Shown here in pieces: positions 48,843 through 55,082 of a DNA stretch of 64,000 nt. This DNA is from CAMBDS01 sp964355675. GTDB taxonomy: Bacteria > Electryoneota > AABM5-125-24 > Hatepunaeales > Hatepunaeaceae. The notes under the pieces are model-generated. The model was not told the DNA's origin and searched no databases. It saw only the letters and a program-made list of their open reading frames with translations. The stretch lies in assembly GCA_964355675.1 (NCBI GenBank), contig CAYHEC010000020.1, positions 1-64,000 of the forward strand, written 5' to 3'. A program made the position numbers and the translations under genes. Every line of letters starts with the position of its first letter. Positions within the stretch are counted from its first letter, which is position 1.

Positions 48843-49736
48843 GTGTTTCCATTGACTTCCTCACCAGTCCGTCTCTTCAGAGCCAGAGATTTCGTTCTAA
48901 CTCTTGGATCTCGAACTCTGGTCATGGGTATCGTTAATGTCACTCCTGATTCGTTTTCTGATGGCGGCGAAACATATTCCACAGATTCCGCCATACAGCG
49001 GGGGTTGGGGCAAGTTGAAGCAGGGGCGGATATTATCGATGTAGGGGGTGAATCGTCACGCCCAGGTTGCGATCCGGTTTCCTTGCGCGATGAGCTGGAA
49101 AGAGTAATTCCGGTTATCGAGGCACTCGCAAAGGATGTCCGGATCCCGATCTCCATCGACACCTACAAGAGCGAAGTTGCTCGCCAGGCGATTGCCGCTG
49201 GAGCCTCTATAATCAACGACATTAGCGCCGGAACATTCGACACGGAAATGCCTTCCGTCGCCGCAAAACAGGGCGTCGGCGTTGTTTTGATGCACATCAA
49301 GGGAACTCCCCGAAACATGCAGATCAACCCGTTCTATAACGACGTGGTACAAGAAATCCGGGAATACTTAATAAATGCCAAATCGAGGTTTCTTGATTCC
49401 GGTCTATCGAAAAACCATATACTGGTAGATCCAGGGATTGGTTTCGGAAAAAACCTTGCCCACAATTTAGAAATTATCCGAAATCTGAGAATATTCGAAA
49501 ATATCGGATCCGGAATTGTCTATGGTCCGTCGCGCAAGTCATTTATTGGAGCCCTGACCGGCCGAGCAATCGAAGAGAGACTTGCTGGAACCATCGGTTC
49601 CGTCGTAGCTGGGGCTTTTTTAGGAGCGGATATCGTTCGTGTTCATGATGTTCGGCAGGCTGTCGATGCGTTGAGAGTTGCCGACGCCTTGAAATCGTCT
49701 GAATACGAAATGAAACACAATGCCGCTTCAAGATAA
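48843..49736 (+). CDS. folP: Dihydropteroate synthase
   Basis: The enzyme joins p-aminobenzoate to the pterin pyrophosphate in folate synthesis. From the GTG start the protein has 297 residues: VMGIVNVTPDSFSDGGETY (pterin and pyrophosphate site), GADIIDVGGESSRPG, ISIDTYKSEVARQAI, INDISAG, VVLMHIKGTPRNMQ, DPGIGFGKNLAHNLEIIRNL, GPSRKSFIGALTG and ADIVRVHDV. All motifs are intact. It follows the VOC gene by 6 bp and overlaps rimI by 17 bp. Confidence 0.95.
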   Translation: MFPLTSSPVRLFRARDFVLTLGSRTLVMGIVNVTPDSFSDGGETYSTDSAIQRGLGQVEAGADIIDVGGESSRPGCDPVSLRDELERVIPVIEALAKDVRIPISIDTYKSEVARQAIAAGASIINDISAGTFDTEMPSVAAKQGVGVVLMHIKGTPRNMQINPFYNDVVQEIREYLINAKSRFLDSGLSKNHILVDPGIGFGKNLAHNLEIIRNLRIFENIGSGIVYGPSRKSFIGALTGRAIEERLAGTIGSVVAGAFLGADIVRVHDVRQAVDALRVADALKSSEYEMKHNAASR

Positions 49737-50175
49737 TATCCGTCTTATTCGTGAATCCGATCTGGATCATGTCATCGAAATCGAACGATCTTGTTTCGAT
49801 GATCCCTGGCCTTTGAGGTGGTTTCAAAGAGCCCTTATTAGTCGCGATCGCTTCATAGGTTTATTCGACGATCTGGGGAATTTGATGGGATACGCGCTCA
49901 CGGCGTTTGAAGAAGATCAGCTCCACATCGCAAATTTAGCGATAGCGCCGCACTATCGACGAAAAGGTGCAGGAAGAACTTTGGTAAATGATATTTTACA
50001 ACACTGTATCTCGAAAAATGCCGCAACGGTTATTCTCGAGGTACGCCCTTCAAACGAACCGGCGATCAAATTATATAAATCCATTGGTTTTGTCGATTTC
50101 CGAGTTGAAGAATCCTATTACTGGGATGGGGAGGACGCGTTGGTATTAGTTTGGAAAAATGATGGCGTGGTTTAA
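49720..50175 (+). CDS. rimI: Ribosomal protein S18-alanine N-acetyltransferase
   Basis: This is a GNAT enzyme of 151 residues: IRLIRESDLDHVIEIERSCFDDPWPLRWF, then LHIANLAIAPHYRRKGAGRTLVNDIL with the acetyl-CoA loop RRKGAG, then VILEVRPSNEPAIKLYKSIGFVDF. The E-R-S-C-F-x-D-P-W motif and the LEVRxSN motif are typical of RimI, which acetylates the N-terminus of S18. It overlaps folP by 17 bp and accD by 17 bp, so it is translationally coupled. Confidence 0.9.
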   Translation: MPLQDNIRLIRESDLDHVIEIERSCFDDPWPLRWFQRALISRDRFIGLFDDLGNLMGYALTAFEEDQLHIANLAIAPHYRRKGAGRTLVNDILQHCISKNAATVILEVRPSNEPAIKLYKSIGFVDFRVEESYYWDGEDALVLVWKNDGVV

Positions 50176-51022
50176 AAGATCCCAGGGACTCTCAGAGGGT
50201 CCCAAAAAGACTATTCCTGATGGCGTATGGGTTAAATGCGATTCATGCGGGGAAATCCTTTACCGTAAGGAACTTACTCGACTCGGTGACGTCTGCCCCA
50301 AATGCCGGCATCACTTTAGAATTCCTTCCAAAGCATTTCTGGAATTACTACTTGACCCCGGGACCATTCAGGAATATGACAGTAACCTTACTCCGTCTGA
50401 CCCCCTTGTATTCAGGGATACCTCAAAATATTCTGACAGAATCTCAAAATCCCTTCAACAATCGGGATTAACAGATGCAATCAGATGTGTCTCAGGAACG
50501 ATATCCGGACACCCTGTTCAGCTTGGCGTTATGGACTTTGGATTTATGGGTGGTTCTGTTGGAGCGGTTGTCGGTGAGAAACTTGTTCGAGCCATTAACA
50601 GGGCTGTCGAAAACGACAACGCGCTGGTAACGATCGCTTGTTCGGGAGGAATGCGAATGCAGGAAGGTCTATTCTCATTGATGCAGATGGCTAAAGTTTC
50701 GGCGGCTCTTGTGAAACTTTCACGGGCAAAACAACCATTCATTTCCATAATGGTAAACCCGACTACCGGGGGAACAACAGCCTCCTTTGCTATGCTCGGA
50801 GATATTAATATCGCTGAGCCTCGCTCTTTGATTTGTTTTGCCGGACCACGTGTAATTAAGCAGACAATAGGACAGGATTTGCCGGAAGGCTTTCAATCCG
50901 CTGAATTTCTTCTCGAAAAAGGCTTCCTCGATATGGTGGTGGAGCGAACCCAAATGAAATCGACACTGGCGAATCTGATCGGCCTATTGAAAGGTTCACC
51001 AAAAACCGACCAAGGCAAGTAG
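50159..51022 (+). CDS. accD: Acetyl-CoA carboxylase carboxyltransferase beta subunit
   Basis: AccD with AccA transfers the carboxyl group from biotin to acetyl-CoA. The 287 residues begin MMAWFKRS and contain the Cys4 zinc ribbon CDSCGEILYRKELTRLGDVCPKCRHH, then the crotonase-like core GVMDFGFMGGSVGAVVGEKL, SGGMRMQEGLFSLMQMAKVSAAL, NPTTGGTTASFAMLGDINIAEP and IGQDLPEGFQSAEFLLEKGFLDMVV. It ends the rightward group from 47289. The partners accB and accC are 48 kb away; accA is not seen in the window. Confidence 0.96.
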   Translation: MMAWFKRSQGLSEGPKKTIPDGVWVKCDSCGEILYRKELTRLGDVCPKCRHHFRIPSKAFLELLLDPGTIQEYDSNLTPSDPLVFRDTSKYSDRISKSLQQSGLTDAIRCVSGTISGHPVQLGVMDFGFMGGSVGAVVGEKLVRAINRAVENDNALVTIACSGGMRMQEGLFSLMQMAKVSAALVKLSRAKQPFISIMVNPTTGGTTASFAMLGDINIAEPRSLICFAGPRVIKQTIGQDLPEGFQSAEFLLEKGFLDMVVERTQMKSTLANLIGLLKGSPKTDQGK

Positions 51023-51058
51023 TGTTGATAGTTAATTCTATTCTGCAGATCGAGTTAG

Positions 51059-52312
51059 TCAACCCATGCTCTTCTGACGAAACGTCTTGTTCATCAGGCT
51101 TTTCTCAGCTTGAGTTATAATACTATTAAGTTCCGTCGTCGGTCTTCCCGATCGCTCAAAGTGCTCCTTTTGAACAACTTGCAGATCTTTTGCTGAAATC
51201 AGGCGAGAAGTACATATTGAAGCAATTCGATCAATGACGGATTTGAGTTCGTTGATATTACCAGGCCAATCATAGAGCCTTAGGAATTCCCTTACCGGTT
51301 GTGAGATATAGAAATTCCTCCCCCCTTTTTCTGCGACATGACCTTGTAACATAATCTGCGCCAATGGTACGATACACTCGGATCTTTCACGAAGTGCAGG
51401 AATTGTAATGACTCCGTTGAAATATCCCCAAAGAGCGTCGGTCAAAAGAATTTCAGGGTTGGCAAATCCGAATGGGGTTTCGAGAAGCCCTATCACGCGA
51501 AATCCGGGATACTTCTCTTCCAATAATTGTAATGAGAGTTTTTGATTCAACAGTCTAAACAGCTCATCCATTGACTGTTGAGATAGATTATTGATATGAT
51601 TTAAGACGACCGTTCCATATCCCTGGCGAATTAAATCACCGAGGAAGTCGTTTAGTGAAATTGTTATTCCATCAGAGTGCTTGAAAACACCTTTCGATAA
51701 CAGGGAATCAATATCTTCAACATTCATTTGAATTAATAGAGACTCTTTACTCTTACCATTGAAATGGATGATCCTCGAAACAAATCGTTTCCCCGAGCCA
51801 GGCTCTCCAACAATTAGCAGAGGAAATCCCATCTCACTAAGTTCGACAACCTGTTTTTTTACCGCACACATCGCCGGACTGACAGCTACTAAATTTTCGA
51901 AGTGAAATGAACGCATTCGCTCTTTAGCAAGAAGCCGGTATGCGTGACGCAGATCGATCAACTCTTTTACACGATCTATAATCCGTTCCAATTCCAGCAT
52001 ATCGAACGGTTTGTTGATATAGGCGTAAGCTCCCATGTTAAGCGCTTGAATCGCTGAGTTAACCGATCCGTATGCTGTAATGATAATAACTTCGCAGTCA
52101 TTATTGATTTCCTTGATCTGTCTAAGAACTTCAAATCCATCCAATCCAGGCAATTGAAGATCAAGGAACAGCATATTATATTCGGCTTTTGCAAACTCAG
52201 CCAATGCTTCTTCCCCGGAAGCGCTGGCTTGAAAAGAATAATTTAACTCAGAGATGAATTCCGTCAGGAGATTTCGAACCCCCGGATCGTCATCGACGAT
52301 TAGAATGTTCAC
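51059..52312 (-). CDS. NtrC-like response regulator with degenerate AAA+ domain and no HTH
   Basis: The receiver domain (residues 1-120) is intact: acidic pocket VDDD, phosphorylation site Asp51 in LFLDLQ, Thr79 and Lys101. The rest aligns with an NtrC-type AAA+ domain but has lost key parts. Walker A reads GEPGSGKR (residues 169-176). The GAFTGA loop that touches sigma-54 is replaced by VFKHSDGITI. Walker B reads VVLNHI where VFLDEI is expected. Sensor/lid parts (IPALRERSECIVPL, YDWPGNINELKSVIDR) remain. After a short tail (SIITQAEKSLMNKTF) the Fis-type helix-turn-helix is absent, at 417 residues. It probably works by protein binding, not as an activator of sigma-54 polymerase. It is a single gene, convergent with accD. 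Confidence 0.88.
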   Translation of the reverse strand: MNILIVDDDPGVRNLLTEFISELNYSFQASASGEEALAEFAKAEYNMLFLDLQLPGLDGFEVLRQIKEINNDCEVIIITAYGSVNSAIQALNMGAYAYINKPFDMLELERIIDRVKELIDLRHAYRLLAKERMRSFHFENLVAVSPAMCAVKKQVVELSEMGFPLLIVGEPGSGKRFVSRIIHFNGKSKESLLIQMNVEDIDSLLSKGVFKHSDGITISLNDFLGDLIRQGYGTVVLNHINNLSQQSMDELFRLLNQKLSLQLLEEKYPGFRVIGLLETPFGFANPEILLTDALWGYFNGVITIPALRERSECIVPLAQIMLQGHVAEKGGRNFYISQPVREFLRLYDWPGNINELKSVIDRIASICTSRLISAKDLQVVQKEHFERSGRPTTELNSIITQAEKSLMNKTFRQKSMG

Positions 52313-52475
52313 GATTTATACTGCAACTAATGTTGACTTAAATTTTTTAACAGGCATCTTTGAATTGCCTTATAGATATTATACGCTAAATTTACAAATA
52401 TAATTTAGCATTTTCCAATCCTTATCATCTTGACAAGGATCACCAAGAAATTCTTCTGAAATAGGACGCACTAAG

Positions 52476-54734
52476 GTGATGAATCAGGTCGAATTACTAT
52501 CCAATCCCGCTATCAAACCCGCAAGTTTTGAAGAAGCCAAGGCTCAAGGCTTAAATTCTGACGAGTTCGCGCTTATGCATCGCATTCTCGGGCGTACACC
52601 CAATGTCACCGAGACGGCGATCTACTCAGTCATGTGGTCGGAGCACTGCTCCTATAAGAATTCAATACTTGAATTGAAAACTCTCCCGCGTTCTGGACCC
52701 AGGTTGCTTGCCGCGGCCGGTGAAGAAAACGCTGGCCTCGTTGACATCGGCGACGGCTGGGCTGTCGCCTTCAAAATCGAAAGTCACAACCACCCCTCTG
52801 CCGTCGAACCGTTCCAAGGAGCCGCTACTGGTGTGGGTGGAATCCTCCGCGATATCTTCACGATGGGAGCGCGTCCACTCCTTATACTCAATTCGCTTCG
52901 ATTTGGTCCCTTAACCGACAGTCGAAATCGCTTCCTCTTCGATGGAGTTGTCCGGGGCATCGCTCATTATGGTAACTGCTTCGGCGTCCCCACTGCCGGT
53001 GGGGAAGTCATGTTCGACAGTTCATACAACGGAAACCCGCTCATCAACGTAATGGCAGTTGGTGTTGTTCGCACTAATCGTATTACACGTAACAAAGCCA
53101 AAGGAGTTGGAAATCCCGTCTTTTATGTAGGATCAAGAACCGGACGCGACGGCATCCACGGCGCAACATTCGCCTCTGAGGAGCTTTCTGAGGACAACGA
53201 AGCCAAGCGCCCTTCCGTTCAGGTCGGTGACCCATTTGCTGAAAAACTCTTGCTTGAAGCCACCCTCGAACTCGCTCAAACTGATGCTCTTGTTGCCATT
53301 CAGGACATGGGAGCCGCAGGTCTGACGTGCTCCTCCAGTGAGATGTCTGCCGCGGGCGGAATGGGACTCGACCTTAATCTTGACAAAATTCCCCTGCGAG
53401 AAGCCAGTATGAAGCCATGGGAAATCATGCTGTCGGAATCACAAGAGAGAATGCTCCTCGTGGCTGAAGCCGGTAAAGAGGAAAAGGTCAAAGAAATTTT
53501 TGCCAAATGGAACTTGGAAGCCGTCGAGGTTGGCAAATTGACCAACGACGGAAGACTGCGCGTCATGCATCGTGCCGAGCTTGTCGCTGACATCCCTGCC
53601 GATACCTTGGTTCTTGGAGGTGGAGCTCCCCAATATCATCGTGAATCTGAAGCGCCTTCTGGCTTGGACGAATTGGCGCGATTTGATCCTTTGACACTGA
53701 TATCACCCATCGATTCCGGGACTACTTTACTGAAGCTCCTCGCTAATCCCGATATCGCCTCCAAAAAATGGATTTATGAACAATATGATCAATCGGTGCG
53801 GACAAATACCGTACTCGAAGCAAGCCGGGGTGATGCGGCTGTCGTCAGAGTTGAAGGAACTCTAAAGGGTTTAGCGGCAACAACCGACGGAAACGGCAGA
53901 TACGTTAGTCTTAACCCACGTATCGGAACAGAGCTTGCCGTGGCTGAGGCCGCCAGAAATGTCGCTTGTGTCGGCGCAAAACCTGTTGCCGTAACAAACT
54001 GCCTCAACTTCGGCCACCCATACAAACCGAATATCTACTTTTTCTTCCGGGAAGCTATCGCTGGAATGAGTCGGGCTTGTCGCGAACTCGACACTCCTGT
54101 CACTGGTGGAAATGTCTCCTTTTACAACGAAACCAACGGCGAGCCTGTCTTCCCTACTCCTGTTATCGGCATGTTGGGACTGATGGGTGACGTCTCGAAG
54201 GCTGTTCCATCGAATTTCAGAGGAATCGAAGAGGAGATATTCCTTCTCGGAACGAACGCCGGACATGGACTTGGTGGAAGTCTCTATCTTAAACAATTTC
54301 ACGACAAAGTCGCCGGACCACTGCAACCGGTGGACTGGCCAGCAGAACGTGCACTGATTAACTTGTTGGTAGAAGGAGCGACGAACAAGCTCTTCCGCTC
54401 TGCTCACGATGTATCTGATGGCGGTTTGGCGACGTGTGTCGCAGAATGCTGTATCATCGGACAGGAAAATCCTATCGGCGCGTCTATTGAGTTCAGTGCG
54501 AGCGGATCGCGAACGGCACACCTGTTCGGTGAAAGTCCGGGACGAGTGGTAGTTTCAATAAAGCCAGCTCATCGCGACGAGTTGATATTTGTCGCTCATA
54601 AACATGGCGTACCGCTCCGACGGCTGGGTACTACCGGCGGCAACCGGTTGATCTGGAGGGATGAGTTCGATCTGTCCATCTCATACTTGATGGAGAATTT
54701 CTATGAAGCTATCCCGATCCTGATGCAAACCTGA
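52476..54734 (+). CDS. purL: Phosphoribosylformylglycinamidine synthase subunit PurL
   Basis: PurL makes formylglycinamidine ribonucleotide, step 4 of purine synthesis, using ammonia from PurQ with PurS. The 752 residues are the small-PurL type without a fused glutaminase. HRILGRTPNVTETAIYSVMWSEHCSYKNS, FKIESHNHPSAVEPFQGAATGVGGILRDIFTMGARP and DMGAAGLTCSSSEM in the first half are mirrored by TGGNVSFYNET and HDVSDGGLATCVAE in the second. The start is GTG 52476 or ATG 52479. purS and purQ are not adjacent. A tRNA promoter follows 22 bp after the stop. Confidence 0.96.
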   Translation: MMNQVELLSNPAIKPASFEEAKAQGLNSDEFALMHRILGRTPNVTETAIYSVMWSEHCSYKNSILELKTLPRSGPRLLAAAGEENAGLVDIGDGWAVAFKIESHNHPSAVEPFQGAATGVGGILRDIFTMGARPLLILNSLRFGPLTDSRNRFLFDGVVRGIAHYGNCFGVPTAGGEVMFDSSYNGNPLINVMAVGVVRTNRITRNKAKGVGNPVFYVGSRTGRDGIHGATFASEELSEDNEAKRPSVQVGDPFAEKLLLEATLELAQTDALVAIQDMGAAGLTCSSSEMSAAGGMGLDLNLDKIPLREASMKPWEIMLSESQERMLLVAEAGKEEKVKEIFAKWNLEAVEVGKLTNDGRLRVMHRAELVADIPADTLVLGGGAPQYHRESEAPSGLDELARFDPLTLISPIDSGTTLLKLLANPDIASKKWIYEQYDQSVRTNTVLEASRGDAAVVRVEGTLKGLAATTDGNGRYVSLNPRIGTELAVAEAARNVACVGAKPVAVTNCLNFGHPYKPNIYFFFREAIAGMSRACRELDTPVTGGNVSFYNETNGEPVFPTPVIGMLGLMGDVSKAVPSNFRGIEEEIFLLGTNAGHGLGGSLYLKQFHDKVAGPLQPVDWPAERALINLLVEGATNKLFRSAHDVSDGGLATCVAECCIIGQENPIGASIEFSASGSRTAHLFGESPGRVVVSIKPAHRDELIFVAHKHGVPLRRLGTTGGNRLIWRDEFDLSISYLMENFYEAIPILMQT

Positions 54735-54755
54735 CATGCTATTTTTCTTTTTCCG

Positions 54756-54784
54756 TTGCAAGTCGATTTGCTGATCCCTATATT
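54756..54784 (+). promoter_or_regulatory. Sigma-70 promoter of tRNA-Arg
   Basis: TTGCAA (54756-54761), a 17-bp spacer and TATATT (54779-54784) predict a start near 54791, so the pre-tRNA leader is almost exactly the tandem array at 54793-54824. Confidence 0.7.
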
Positions 54785-54792
54785 GTGCTCTG

Positions 54793-54824
54793 ACTTTCGC
54801 ACTTTCCCACTTTCACACTTTCTG
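54793..54824. repeat. Octanucleotide tandem array, 4 x ACTTTCNC
   Basis: Units ACTTTCGC, ACTTTCCC, ACTTTCAC and ACTTTCTG lie between the promoter and the 5' end of tRNA-Arg, leaving one base before the mature tRNA. Confidence 0.85.
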
Positions 54825-54825
54825 C

Positions 54826-54899
54826 GCGCCCGTAGCTCAGTTGGATAGAGCGCAAGCCTCCGAAGCTTGAGGTCATGGGTTCGAATCCCCTCGGGCGTA
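54826..54899 (+). tRNA. tRNA-Arg (anticodon CCG)
   Basis: The 74-nt cloverleaf has acceptor GCGCCCG/CGGGCGT (first pair G-U), D stem GCTC/GAGC, anticodon stem CAAGC/GCTTG with loop CTCCGAA (anticodon CCG), and T loop TTCGAAT; discriminator A. CCA is not encoded. A terminator follows after 2 bp. Confidence 0.96.
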
Positions 54900-54901
54900 C
54901 G

Positions 54902-54935
54902 AAAAAACCTTCGCATCTGCGAAGGTTTTTTATTT
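54902..54935 (+). terminator. Rho-independent terminator of tRNA-Arg
   Basis: Stem AAAAAACCTTCGCA/TGCGAAGGTTTTTT (54902-54931) with a TC loop, extended by ATTTT. Confidence 0.93.
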
Positions 54936-54954
54936 TACAATTTACACTTTACAA
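54934..54954. repeat. Heptanucleotide tandem array, 3 x TTTACAM
   Basis: Units TTTACAA, TTTACAC and TTTACAA directly follow the tRNA-Arg terminator. Here the 7-bp period starts at a transcript end rather than a stop codon. Confidence 0.75.
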
Positions 54955-54956
54955 TT

Positions 54957-55040
54957 ATTTGTCGCAGGGTGAGGACACCCTGCAACAAAGTTGCTGATTC
55001 ATAATTATTTGTCGCAGGGTGTCCTCACCCTGCGACAAAT
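54957..55040. repeat. Two copies of GTCGCAGGGTG...CACCCTGCGAC palindrome
   Basis: ATTTGTCGCAGGGTGAGGAC (54957-) with ACCCTGC, and ATTTGTCGCAGGGTGTCCTC (55007-) with ACCCTGCGACAAAT, are directly repeated palindromes. Their loops (GAGGAC, GTCCTC) are complementary to each other. Confidence 0.75.
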
Positions 55041-55082
55041 TATTCAGTATTTCAGGACAAATTCCTTAAGCGCCTACTCACC

